NCBI GenBank assembly: GCA_004193595.1
Contig: RPGQ01000037.1
Coordinates: 1-54,726 of the forward strand
Reading direction: 5' to 3'
DNA length: 54,726 nt
DNA from: Desulfobacteraceae bacterium Eth-SRB2
GTDB lineage: Bacteria; Desulfobacterota; Desulfobacteria; Desulfobacterales; UBA11574
A model generated the notes under the pieces. It worked only from the letters and a program-made list of their open reading frames with translations. It had not been told where the DNA came from and ran no database searches. The position numbers and the translations under genes were made by a program. This document shows, in pieces, positions 18,710 through 26,839 of the stretch. The stretch's first letter is position 1; each line of letters begins with the position of its first letter.

Positions 18710-19225
18710 ATGGAAGAACGTACTGGGATAATCACAATGAAAGGCAACCCATTAACTCTTATGGGAAAAGAAGTTAAGGCGGGGGATTCCGCTCCTGATT
18801 TTGAAGTTCTTGACAATGATCTTTCGCCGGTCAAGCTTTCATCGTTTCGGGGAAAGATCTGCGTTATTTCTTCAGTGCCTTCTTTAGACACGCCGGTGTG
18901 TGACATGGAAACCCGAAGATTTAACCAGGAGGCCGGCAAATTAAGTGCAGACGTTCAGATACTCACCATCAGCATGGATCTGCCTTTTGCCCAAAAGCGG
19001 TGGTGTGGAGCAGCCGGTGTGGATAAAGTCGTCACCCTATCCGATCACCGCAACGCATCTTTTGGCACCGCTTATGGAGTGTTAATCAAAGAACTCCGTT
19101 TACTGGCGAGGTCGGTCTTTGTCGTGGATCGTGAAGGCATTCTCCGATATATCCAGATGGTCAAGGAAATCGCTGAAGAACCTGACTATGAGGTTATAAT
19201 AGATGCCGTAACTCCTTTAGTCTGA
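18710..19225 (+). CDS. tpx: Thiol peroxidase (Tpx)
   Basis: This 171-residue peroxiredoxin of the Tpx subfamily reduces hydrogen and alkyl peroxides with electrons from thioredoxin. The peroxidatic cysteine is Cys64 in VPSLDTPVCDMETRRFN, with the typical T..C pair, and the resolving cysteine is Cys99 in 'KRWCGAAG', as in atypical 2-Cys Tpx. Length is normal. The start follows AGAGAGGGGAT. It probably forms an operon with the upstream DUF3786 gene, which pairs a peroxide defence enzyme with an oxygen-sensitive Fe-S protein. Bases 19226-19304 downstream hold the truncated end of a small repeat element. Confidence 0.92.
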   Translation: MEERTGIITMKGNPLTLMGKEVKAGDSAPDFEVLDNDLSPVKLSSFRGKICVISSVPSLDTPVCDMETRRFNQEAGKLSADVQILTISMDLPFAQKRWCGAAGVDKVVTLSDHRNASFGTAYGVLIKELRLLARSVFVVDREGILRYIQMVKEIAEEPDYEVIIDAVTPLV

Positions 19226-19304
19226 CCGGATGATTTATTGGCATTTCAATACGGAGACCGTCGGGAGGCATCGGCATCCAAAATATGAAGTTTTTTTTGA
19301 CTAA

Positions 19305-19498
19305 GGGTTCGCGCAAAAATAACTTCGCAGAATTGGCGCTCATATTTGGTTCAGATTTGGCTGATCCGAGAGAGCAAAACCACAGGAATAGCGAGCTATT
19401 TCGCGGCCAATTTTATAAGATCGGGTGCGAGTGAGGTATCAGCCAAAGATGGGCTGAAGCTGAGATGTAAAAATGTGAAGTTGTTTTTGCGCGAACCC
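19305..19498. mobile_element. 194-bp non-autonomous element just upstream of smsC
   Basis: Its ends GGGTTCGCGCAAAAATAACT and its inverse complement (GTTTTTGCGCGAACCC at the right) are near-perfect inverted repeats. The insertion is flanked by TAA on both sides (19302-19304 and 19499-19501). It has no gene. It landed inside the right end of an older copy of the same family: 19262-19301 joined to 19502-19505 gives a normal right end (ATCGGCATCCAAAATATGAA ... AGCCC). A third copy lies at 39909-40066. Its right end is 15 bases before the smsC ribosome binding site. Confidence 0.85.
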
Positions 19499-19519
19499 TA
19501 AGCCCTCAGGAGAAAAGAT

Positions 19520-20284
19520 ATGTTAAAAATCGATGATTTGCAAGTTACGCTTGAGGACAAGGAAATATTGAAACACATCGATCTAGAAATCCACCCGGGT
19601 GAAACCCATGTCTTGTTTGGTCCAAACGGATCCGGGAAAACATCATTATTAATGACCATTATGGGGTATTCGCAATACAACGTAGTGGCCGGAAAGATAA
19701 TTTTCAAAGGGAAAGACATCACTCATATGTCCATAGACGAACGGGCTCGAATGGGCATCGGGATGTCTTACCAGCGTCCTCCCACTATCAATGGATTAAA
19801 GACCCGCCAGATGGTAAAATTATGCGCAGGACACGAGATGGATGAAAATGACCTGGCCAAGCAGGTTAATTTTGAGCAATTTTTAGACAGGGACGTAAAT
19901 GCCGGATTTTCAGGGGGCGAAATCAAACGCTCTGAATTGCTTCAATTGATGGCTCAAAAACCCGATTTGATGCTTTTCGATGAGCCGGAGTCGGGGGTTG
20001 ATATGGAAAATATTTCTTTGGTGGGTAAGACAATCGCTTCTTTGCTGCAGAAAAACCTTTTAACTATAGAAAATAAAACAAGAATGCAGGCCAAGCTTGA
20101 ACGGACAAAAATGGGGCTGATCATTACACACACGGGATATATTTTGGAGTATGTGGCGGCTGATAAGGGACAGGTTCTTTATGATGGGATATTAAGCTGT
20201 ACAAATAACCCCAGAGAGATTTTAGACTGCATTGAAGAATCCGGATATGAGGAGTGTGTACGATGTATAATAAAGACCAATTAA
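19520..20284 (+). CDS. sufC: SufC-type Fe-S assembly ATPase (SmsC)
   Basis: This 254-residue ABC ATPase has Walker A GPNGSGKTSL, a Q-loop in 'MSYQRPPTINGL' (the Suf-type spacing), a signature 'FSGGEIKRSELLQLMAQKPD', and Walker B 'LMLFDEPESGVDME'. These are SufC hallmarks. It powers the SufB-like scaffold encoded by the overlapping next gene. Only these two suf genes occur, with no sufD, sufS, sufE or sufU nearby, which matches the minimal two-gene SUF-like system (SmsCB) described in many anaerobes. The ribosome binding site is AGGAG. A transposable repeat ends just upstream, so the promoter was displaced or replaced. Confidence 0.9.
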   Translation: MLKIDDLQVTLEDKEILKHIDLEIHPGETHVLFGPNGSGKTSLLMTIMGYSQYNVVAGKIIFKGKDITHMSIDERARMGIGMSYQRPPTINGLKTRQMVKLCAGHEMDENDLAKQVNFEQFLDRDVNAGFSGGEIKRSELLQLMAQKPDLMLFDEPESGVDMENISLVGKTIASLLQKNLLTIENKTRMQAKLERTKMGLIITHTGYILEYVAADKGQVLYDGILSCTNNPREILDCIEESGYEECVRCIIKTN

Positions 20285-21489
20285 AGGAAAAAGCGAAAAA
20301 GGCAAAAGATAAAAAGGGAGCCATCGGCCCGGATATAAACCTGGATGAATTTGATCAAGCGCCGGTACCTCATTCTTATTTGGCAGAAGAAGATCTTTGT
20401 GACCTGCCTCAAGAAGAGCAAGAGCGGCTCATTATGTCCGGGCTGGATGTCACTGAAAAAGAAAGAGGAGGCACCTATTTACAGAAGGACACATCCGTTA
20501 TCCATTGTCATTCCCGGCAGGATGGCATTGAGGTCATCCCCATTAAAAAAGCCCTGGAGCAATATGATTGGGTAAAGGAGTATTACTGGAAGCTGTTGGC
20601 TGTGGATACAGACAAATATACGGCTGCAGCAGAACTCGCTTTGCATGACGGCTATGTCATCCGGGCGTTGCCGGGAAGCAAATCCATTTATCCCATTCAG
20701 GCCTGTCTTTATCTGGATAAAGATGGATTGCAGCAAAATGTGCACAACCTCATCATCGCCGAAGAAGATTCCGAGCTTCATATCATTACGGGCTGTGCCA
20801 CATCGCCCCATCTGAAAAGAGGCGCTCACGTGGGGATTTCGGAATTTTTTGTAAAGAAGAATGCCAAACTGTCTTTTACCATGATCCATAATTGGGCAGA
20901 GGACATGGTCGTACGTCCCCGATCGGTGGCACAAGTGGAAGAAGGCGGGCTTTTTATAAACAATTATATATGTATGAAACCTGTCCGTTCCCTGCAAATG
21001 TACCCAACAACTCATTTGGTTGGGAAAGATGCTGTTGCAAGGTTCTATAGTATTATTGTCGGAAGTCCGGGTTCCGAATATGATCTGGGCGGCAGAATAT
21101 TTCTCAAGCACCCGGGCAACCGGGCCGAAATTGTGGCCCGAACCATCAGTAACGGCGGAAAAATAATTGCCCGGGGGCATTTGATCGGGGAGGTTCCGGG
21201 AATCAAAGCTCATCTGGAGTGCCGCGGACTGATTCTGAATGGCGGGCTTATTCATGCCATTCCGGAATTGGAGGGACTTGCTGACGGTGTTGAAATGTCT
21301 CATGAAGCTGCCGTAGGCAAGATTGCCCAGGAAGAAATCGCCTATTTGATGTCCCGGGGTCTTACCGAAGATGAGGCGACTTCCACCATTGTTCGGGGGT
21401 TCTTGAGCGTGGACATTCCCGGATTGCCCCCCCAATTGAAGGCTGAAATAGATAAAGCCATAGAAGAAAGTGACAAAGATGTGATGTAA
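20263..21489 (+). CDS. sufB: SufB/SufD-type Fe-S cluster scaffold (SmsB)
   Basis: I place the start at ATG 20263, eight bases after GGAG; an upstream GTG at 20254 is in frame. The protein of about 408 residues has the SufBD core: 'HNLIIAEEDSELHIITGCAT', 'ARFYSIIVGSPGSEYDLGGR', 'SNGGKIIARGHLIGEVPGIK', 'HLECRGLILN', 'IPELEGLADGVEMSHEAAVG', 'EEIAYLMSRGLTEDEATSTI'. The Cys of 'HLECRGL' and the Glu/His of 'MSHEAAVG' match positions important for cluster assembly. It overlaps smsC by 22 bases, so translation is likely coupled. It would form an SmsB-SmsC complex that builds Fe-S clusters in the cytosol. Confidence 0.9.
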   Translation: MYNKDQLKEKAKKAKDKKGAIGPDINLDEFDQAPVPHSYLAEEDLCDLPQEEQERLIMSGLDVTEKERGGTYLQKDTSVIHCHSRQDGIEVIPIKKALEQYDWVKEYYWKLLAVDTDKYTAAAELALHDGYVIRALPGSKSIYPIQACLYLDKDGLQQNVHNLIIAEEDSELHIITGCATSPHLKRGAHVGISEFFVKKNAKLSFTMIHNWAEDMVVRPRSVAQVEEGGLFINNYICMKPVRSLQMYPTTHLVGKDAVARFYSIIVGSPGSEYDLGGRIFLKHPGNRAEIVARTISNGGKIIARGHLIGEVPGIKAHLECRGLILNGGLIHAIPELEGLADGVEMSHEAAVGKIAQEEIAYLMSRGLTEDEATSTIVRGFLSVDIPGLPPQLKAEIDKAIEESDKDVM

Positions 21490-21521
21490 TCCTCTCCATG
21501 GGGCAATTAAAAAGCTATGGA

Positions 21522-21664
21522 TGAGTCTGTTGATTAATGAGGATTTTCGTTCAAGATCAAGGCATGCGAAAAAAATAACCACAGGCATATATTTGATATT
21601 CCGAGGATTATTTTTTGAACATAACGCAGAGATTGTGCGAAAAGACCATTAATCAACAGACTCA
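21522..21664. mobile_element. 143-bp inverted-repeat element downstream of smsB
   Basis: Perfect 18-bp terminal inverted repeats (TGAGTCTGTTGATTAATG and its complement) are flanked by a 4-bp direct repeat TGGA (21518-21521 and 21665-21668), as expected for an insertion. The interior codes for nothing. It sits between smsB and the ferritin-like gene and may separate or terminate their transcripts. Confidence 0.8.
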
Positions 21665-21731
21665 TGGATCTCGCCAGAAAGCGGAGTGTAAAATACCATC
21701 ACTATTTTTTATGTAAAAAAAGGAGGTAACA

Positions 21732-22241
21732 ATGGTTCATAATGAAAAGTTGATTAAAATTTTTGAGTATGCTCTGAATCAGGAGGAAACCGGAAAGAGT
21801 TTTTTTGAAGTCTCTCTTCAGCGAATGGGAGTCGGTGCGGCGGTTTCAGCATTTAAACGTCTGATCGAGGAAGAAGCAAAGCATATTGAATTCATCAGTC
21901 TTATCCTGAAAGATCTCAGGGAAGGATCCGATATTGAACCCGAGAAGATTAAGGAAATAATTCTGGAGCCCATCAACTATTTTGACGAGCGGTCCAAATC
22001 CGAGTTTTTACAAAAGTGTATTGATGAATCCATGATTCCGGATGTGACCGTTTTTAACACCGCATGGTTAATAGAAAAAGATTTGAGCGAGTTTTATGGA
22101 AAAATGGCCGATTTAACTCAAGGAAAAGCTAGAGACGCACTTCGTATGCTATCGGATTGGGAAAAAAGTCACGAAATTTTTTTCAGGGAATATCGGGATA
22201 AGCTAACAGACGTCTATTCCAAAATGCCATGGGGGGGATGA
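21732..22241 (+). CDS. Ferritin-like diiron protein (rubrerythrin-type helical domain)
   Basis: This 169-residue, fully helical protein has a four-helix bundle with carboxylate/His pairs: 'FEYALNQEETGKSFFE', 'LIEEEAKHIEFI', 'WLIEKDLSEFYGKMA' and 'DWEKSHEIFFREY'. This is the pattern of the rubrerythrin/ferritin superfamily, without the rubredoxin tail. Such proteins reduce peroxide or store iron. A near-ideal ribosome binding site AGGAGGTAACA precedes the ATG. Its neighbours (SmsCB upstream, MsrAB downstream) fit a role in Fe-S or oxidative-stress protection. The exact activity cannot be told. Confidence 0.75.
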   Translation: MVHNEKLIKIFEYALNQEETGKSFFEVSLQRMGVGAAVSAFKRLIEEEAKHIEFISLILKDLREGSDIEPEKIKEIILEPINYFDERSKSEFLQKCIDESMIPDVTVFNTAWLIEKDLSEFYGKMADLTQGKARDALRMLSDWEKSHEIFFREYRDKLTDVYSKMPWGG

Positions 22242-22299
22242 TAACGCCATTCCATTACAATTAAAAAGGCTGGTTTGCAATCGCTGAAAAATAGAGTGT

Positions 22300-22474
22300 G
22301 TGGTATTTTTCATGGCAAGAAGGAATAGTATCTGTTTTTCGATATACAGGAAAATATTCCTCCATCCCTGCTCAAAGTTTTTTATAGCTTTTAAAGAAGT
22401 GTCTATCAATTGTGATATTTGTTTTTGAGTTTTTCCTAAACGGCCTCTGACTTCGGCCAATTCTTTTTTTCCAT
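22300..22474 (-). pseudogene. Truncated XRE-type regulator, relative of the gene at 41560-41934
   Basis: The frame encodes RGRLGKTQKQISQLIDTSLK followed by 'AIKNFEQGWRNIFLYIEKQI', which aligns with the helix-turn-helix of the XRE/two-CW protein at 41560 (RKRLNKTQKQTAQLLGVSIK, 'EQGWRS'). Here the ATG at 22474 is one base out of frame through a run of seven As, and the C-terminal Cys/Trp domain is missing; the frame runs on into antisense of the ferritin-like gene. Binding-site-like sequences remain upstream, next to the msrAB promoter. Confidence 0.6.
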
Positions 22475-22507
22475 TCAACCCCCGCCGTTTGTTTTTTTCT
22501 TTTAATA

Positions 22508-22573
22508 CCACAATGTGGCCTAATTTTAAATATTTTCCAAAAAATTGACACTGACACAAAGTGGTATTATATA
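22508..22573 (+). promoter_or_regulatory. Putative msrAB promoter with operator-like site
   Basis: TTGACA (22545-22550), a 17-base spacer and TATATA (22568-22573) make a near-consensus sigma-70 promoter pointing to msrAB. The spacer contains ACACAAAGTGGTAT (22554-22567). A perfect palindrome CCACAATGTGG lies upstream at 22508-22518. The cooS promoter (33863) has ACACATTGTGGTAT in the same place, and the region before the XRE/two-CW gene has two similar sites. A repressor bound here would cover the -35/-10 gap. Confidence 0.55.
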
Positions 22574-22707
22574 TTTTCTTATAGTTACATTTCATTATCA
22601 CTAGGCGAATCATTTGATTATATCATACACAAGAACTTATTAAGAGGTTAGGATATCCTATGTTCATGAAGTAAATCTGAGTTTATTCTTTTTAAGGAGA
22701 TAAAGAT

Positions 22708-23778
22708 ATGATTGAAAAAAATATTTTAATTTTATGCATATTCTTTTTCTTGATACTGTTACCCATACAGGCATTTTCTAAAAACAATTATTCTAAAGCC
22801 ACGTTTGCCGGAGGGTGTTTTTGGTGTATGGAACATCCTTTTGAAAACCTTGAAGGGGTTATAGATGTTGTTTCCGGATATACCGGTGGTCAAAAAGAAA
22901 ATCCCACATATAAAGAAGTCTCATCCGGAGAAACCGTTCATTTGGAAGCCGTTCAGATCATTTACGATGGATCTAAGATAACTTATTCAGAACTTCTTGA
23001 TGTATTCTGGAGACAGATCGATCCCACGGATCTCGGAGGACAATTTGTTGACAGAGGGAATCAATATACAACTGCAATTTTTTATCATAGTGAAGAACAA
23101 AAAACTTTAGCTGAAAAATCCAAAGAAAAATTGGAAAAATCAGGAAGATTTAAAAAACCGATTTCAACAAAAATAAGAGAAGCTTCAAAATTTTATACCG
23201 CCGAAAATTATCATCAGAATTACCATAAGAACAATCCCATTCGTTATAAATACTACAGATTCAATTCCGGCCGCGATCAATATCTAAAAAAAATATGGAA
23301 GGATGAGATGAAAAGTGAAAGTCAAAAAGATCATCGTCAAAAATTTAAAAAGTTGAGTGACTCAGAATTAAAACAAAAATTAACACCGTTGCAATATGAG
23401 GTAACCCAGAACAATGGTACGGAAAGACCGTTTGATAATGAATATTGGAATAATAAAAAAGATGGAATTTATGTTGATATCGTTTCCGGTGAACCTCTTT
23501 TCAGCTCTCTTGACAAATACGATTCCGGAACCGGTTGGCCAAGTTTTATAAAACCCCTGGAAGCGAATCATATTATTGAGAGGGAAGACAAAGGTCTTTT
23601 TATGGCAAGAACCGAAGTTAGAAGTAAATACGCAGATTCCCACCTTGGGCATGTCTTCCCGGACGGACCTGAACCCACAGGGCTTCGTTTTTGCATAAAC
23701 TCAGCAGCCCTCCGGTTTATACCAAAAGAAGATTTAGAGAAAGAAGGATATCATGGGTACAAAAAGCTTTTTGAATAA
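22708..23778 (+). CDS. msrAB: Secreted MsrA-MsrB methionine sulfoxide reductase fusion
   Basis: The 356-residue protein starts with a signal peptide (about 1-24, ending QAFS), so it repairs oxidised methionine in the envelope. MsrA spans about 30-200 with the catalytic GGCFWC (Cys37) and 'GYTGG'. MsrB spans about 210-350 with 'SGTGWPSF', '[20 protein letters not shown]' and catalytic '[11 protein letters not shown]'. The four zinc-binding cysteines found in many MsrB domains are absent, which is common in fusions. Electrons would have to come from an envelope thiol system that is not in view. AAGGAGAT precedes the ATG. Confidence 0.92.
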   Translation: MIEKNILILCIFFFLILLPIQAFSKNNYSKATFAGGCFWCMEHPFENLEGVIDVVSGYTGGQKENPTYKEVSSGETVHLEAVQIIYDGSKITYSELLDVFWRQIDPTDLGGQFVDRGNQYTTAIFYHSEEQKTLAEKSKEKLEKSGRFKKPISTKIREASKFYTAENYHQNYHKNNPIRYKYYRFNSGRDQYLKKIWKDEMKSESQKDHRQKFKKLSDSELKQKLTPLQYEVTQNNGTERPFDNEYWNNKKDGIYVDIVSGEPLFSSLDKYDSGTGWPSFIKPLEANHIIEREDKGLFMARTEVRSKYADSHLGHVFPDGPEPTGLRFCINSAALRFIPKEDLEKEGYHGYKKLFE

Positions 23779-23924
23779 AATGAGTCCGTTTAAAGCGGAC
23801 TTATTAAAGAGTACATAATGTAATCGACACCGCCCGGATTTCTCTGATCCGGCGTGAATCCCATTTTTATGGTTCTAAGGTTTGCTCCGGGTGCCCTATC
23901 CATAGAAATTTTAGGAGGCACGAC
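23779..23924. other. Gap between msrAB and the metal efflux operon
   Basis: Two small hairpins are present: AGTCCG...CGGACT just after the msrAB stop, and CCGGAT...ATCCGG at 23835-23854. Neither is followed directly by a T-run, so terminator function is uncertain. A promoter for the efflux operon must lie here or further upstream, but no clear boxes are seen. Confidence 0.35.
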
Positions 23925-25268
23925 ATGAAACAGTTTTTGCTCAAAGTTTTATGGTTAACGTCGGTAGCGGCAGTGGTTGCTTTTATTGCCCCTAACGGAT
24001 CAGCGGCTGACAATTTCATCTGGGCGCCACAACCGCTGGGAATACTTATTGAAGAAGGTTTGGCCAATAACCAGGATATCAAGAGCCTGGAATCCCGGGT
24101 GAAAAGCCTTAAGGAAGAGATCTCATTCGCGGGTTCGTTGAATGACCCTCGCATTGGCATCGCTTTGCTGAATATCCCAACCGACCACTTCAGGTTTGAT
24201 CAGGAGCCAATGACTCAGAAGCAGATTTTCATCGCTCAGAAAATACCGTGGTTCGGCAAATTAAGCCTCCGGTCCCAACGGGCTGCTATGAAAGCGATTC
24301 GTCAAGAAGCGATCCTAAAGGCAAAACGGCTGGAACTTGCCCGGAAAATAGCCACGGCGTATTATGAGCTGGGATTTGTTTCCAGCGGTCAGAACACCAA
24401 TGAAAGACTAATTAAAATGTTGACCCAGCTACTCAGGGTATCTGAGACAAGATATGCTACGGGTCAAGGTCTTATGCAAGATGTTTTGCAAGCCCAAGTG
24501 GAACTAAGCAAACTTTTGGATGAACAGATCACTTTGGGAAAAAAGCGCCGCACACTGGAAGATCGGATCAACAGCCTGCTTAATCGGGGGAGTTTCATTC
24601 CGGTAACACCGCCTGAAAGCCTGCCATATCCTGATCCGGTACTGAAAATAGAGGAATTGCAACCCCGAGCATTGGCGATGAATCCCCGGCTCAAGGTTAA
24701 ACAGGCTGAAATCGAGCTGGCCGGCGTGGGCATAGAACTGGCACGAAAAAATTATTGGCCGGATTTTGATTTCAAAGTGGCCTATGGCCAACGGGAAGAA
24801 GACTTAAACGGCCGGGATTTACCGGATTTTGTTTCAACCTCTGTTGTCATGAATATTCCCCTGTGGAAGAAAACCCGGCAGGACAAAAAACTGGCAGCAA
24901 CCCAATTGAGTCATCAGGCCGCCTTACAGTCTTATCAAAATTTAGCAAACGGTCTTCCTCACAAAATAGACGCCCTGGTAACCGATATCCGAAACTTACA
25001 GAGAAACTACAAGCTAATTACGGATGCCCTGATCGTCCAGTCAGAGCAGTGGGCCCGGTCTTCTTTAACCGCTTATGAGGTGGGTAAGGTAAACTTCAAC
25101 ACCATGATCAATGCCCAAATTCGCTTGCTCCGCTTCGAACTTCAGTCAGAAAATTATCTGTTCAGTCTCTATAAAAAGCGAGCAGAACTTGAAGAGCTTC
25201 TGGGCGCACCGCTTTTGTCTTGGAATCTTGGTGATAATATAACTGATTTGCGGAAGGAAAAAACGTAG
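23925..25268 (+). CDS. TolC-like outer-membrane channel of a heavy-metal efflux system (CusC type)
   Basis: This 447-residue outer-membrane efflux protein has a signal peptide ending SAA near residue 27. Two long-helix halves follow: 'IGIALLNIPTDHFRFDQEPMTQKQIFIAQKIPWFGKLSLRSQ' is typical of channels paired with metal RND pumps, and the second half ends 'NTMINAQIRLLRFELQSENYLFSLYKKRAELEELLGAPL'. AGGAGG precedes the ATG. The stop TAG shares one base with the GTG start of the adaptor gene, so the two are translationally coupled. It would export metal ions across the outer membrane. Confidence 0.88.
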   Translation: MKQFLLKVLWLTSVAAVVAFIAPNGSAADNFIWAPQPLGILIEEGLANNQDIKSLESRVKSLKEEISFAGSLNDPRIGIALLNIPTDHFRFDQEPMTQKQIFIAQKIPWFGKLSLRSQRAAMKAIRQEAILKAKRLELARKIATAYYELGFVSSGQNTNERLIKMLTQLLRVSETRYATGQGLMQDVLQAQVELSKLLDEQITLGKKRRTLEDRINSLLNRGSFIPVTPPESLPYPDPVLKIEELQPRALAMNPRLKVKQAEIELAGVGIELARKNYWPDFDFKVAYGQREEDLNGRDLPDFVSTSVVMNIPLWKKTRQDKKLAATQLSHQAALQSYQNLANGLPHKIDALVTDIRNLQRNYKLITDALIVQSEQWARSSLTAYEVGKVNFNTMINAQIRLLRFELQSENYLFSLYKKRAELEELLGAPLLSWNLGDNITDLRKEKT

Positions 25269-26764
25269 TGAAACCATTTATAAAAAGATCGAATTTTTTA
25301 ACAATCCTTGGCTTAATCGGTGGGTTGGCAGTACTGATTGCCGGGGCGGGTTTTGACATGAACCATACCGGCGAACCCAAACTAACGGTTACACAAGCAC
25401 TGGCTTCGGAAAAGGGACTTAAAGCAGGAATGATTGATCCGGAAACCGGTAAAAAGGTCAAATACTGGGCCGCCCCCATGGATCCGGCGTATATCCGAAA
25501 CCAGCCGGGGAAATCTCCCATGGGAATGGACCTGGTGCCGGTTTACGAGGAAGAAGGCGAAGAAAAAGAACCGGCTTCAACCATCCGCATCGATCCGGTC
25601 ACCATTCAAAATATGGGCGTTCGTCTGGGACGGGTAAAACGCAAACCCCTGGTCAAATATATCCGAGCATTCGGCAATATTACCTACGATGAAAGACGTA
25701 TCTATACGGTTAATACCAAGTTCAACGGCTGGATTGAAAAACTGTATGTGAATTTCGTCGGTGAAACGGTGAAAAAAGGCCAACCGCTTTTTGATATTTA
25801 TAGTCCGGAACTGGTAACGGCTCAGGAAGAATATCTTCTGGCCTTGCACCATAACGAAAGTCTAAAAGAAAGTCCTTACGCCGGCATCCGCGAAGGGGCC
25901 CAACGTCTTTTGGATGCCTCTCGTACCCGACTGAAGTACTGGGACCTGAACGACAAGCAAATAAAGAAAATTGAAAATACCGACAACGTCCAAAAGACTC
26001 TAACCATCTATTCTCCGGCAAGGGGCGTGGTCATCAATAAGAATGCCTTTCAAGGTCATTATGTCAAAGCGGGGGAGCACCAGTATGAAATCGCCGATCT
26101 TTCGAAGGTGTGGGTGGATGTGGACATTTATGAGTACGAGCTTCCCTGGATTCGAAATGGAATGCCTGCCAAGATGGAACTTTCCTACATCCCGGGCAAA
26201 ATCTTTGCCGGTAAAGTCCTTTACGTTTATCCGTTTCTTACGGCTAAGACTCGCACGGCTAAACTCAGATTAGAGCTTCCCAATCCCGATTTTCAACTGA
26301 AGCCCAATATGTACGTCAATGTGGAGCTGGAGTCCGATATTGCTAAAGATGGCTTGGTTATTCCCCAGGAAGCGGTTATTGACAGCGGCATTCGCAAGAT
26401 TGTTTTTGTGGTACGGGGTAAAGGAAAATTTCAGCCCCGTGAGGTCAAACTCGGTGTAGAAGGAAATGATAATGAGTTTCAGGTATTGGAAGGCCTGAAA
26501 GAACATGAACAGATTGTGATTTCCGCCCAGTTCATGCTCGATTCGGAAAGCCGTTTACGAGAGGCCATTCAAAAAATGCTGGACGTCCAAAAGCAAAATG
26601 CGGCATCGAGTTCTGCCGGATCAATGCAAATGGAAACAGAGGATCTGGACATGTCAGATATGAAGATGGACCAGACCACCGAAATTCCGAAAACCCAAAC
26701 AGACGATCTCGATATGTCAGATATGAAAATGGATGAAACGACCGGAACTTCGAAAGCGAATTAA
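25268..26764 (+). CDS. CusB-type adaptor with metal-binding N-terminus and Met/Asp-rich tail
   Basis: The 498-residue periplasmic adaptor begins with a membrane anchor or signal. A heavy-metal-binding segment follows, typical of CusB/CzcB-like proteins (KYWAAPMDPAYIRNQPGKSP, 'MGMDLVPVYEEE', residues about 58-98). The core has lipoyl ('FNGWIEKLYVNFVGETVKKGQPL'), hairpin ('SPELVTAQEEYLLALHH') and barrel parts. The last 50 residues hold a tandem repeat of DLDMSDMKMD spaced by 25 residues, rich in Met and Asp, which suggests binding of soft metals such as Cu(I) or Ag(I). The GTG start overlaps the upstream stop. Confidence 0.88.
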   Translation: MKPFIKRSNFLTILGLIGGLAVLIAGAGFDMNHTGEPKLTVTQALASEKGLKAGMIDPETGKKVKYWAAPMDPAYIRNQPGKSPMGMDLVPVYEEEGEEKEPASTIRIDPVTIQNMGVRLGRVKRKPLVKYIRAFGNITYDERRIYTVNTKFNGWIEKLYVNFVGETVKKGQPLFDIYSPELVTAQEEYLLALHHNESLKESPYAGIREGAQRLLDASRTRLKYWDLNDKQIKKIENTDNVQKTLTIYSPARGVVINKNAFQGHYVKAGEHQYEIADLSKVWVDVDIYEYELPWIRNGMPAKMELSYIPGKIFAGKVLYVYPFLTAKTRTAKLRLELPNPDFQLKPNMYVNVELESDIAKDGLVIPQEAVIDSGIRKIVFVVRGKGKFQPREVKLGVEGNDNEFQVLEGLKEHEQIVISAQFMLDSESRLREAIQKMLDVQKQNAASSSAGSMQMETEDLDMSDMKMDQTTEIPKTQTDDLDMSDMKMDETTGTSKAN

Positions 26765-26839
26765 TGCGCGTGCACATGGGAATGCGGATCGGTTCAAAGT
26801 GATTTTTACGGATTGGAAAATCTTCAAGAGGCATCTGAA

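Noticed and set aside
20479..21588. Long minus-strand frame opposite smsB
   Set aside because: Shadow of the SufB-like coding sequence; no start signal or known motif.
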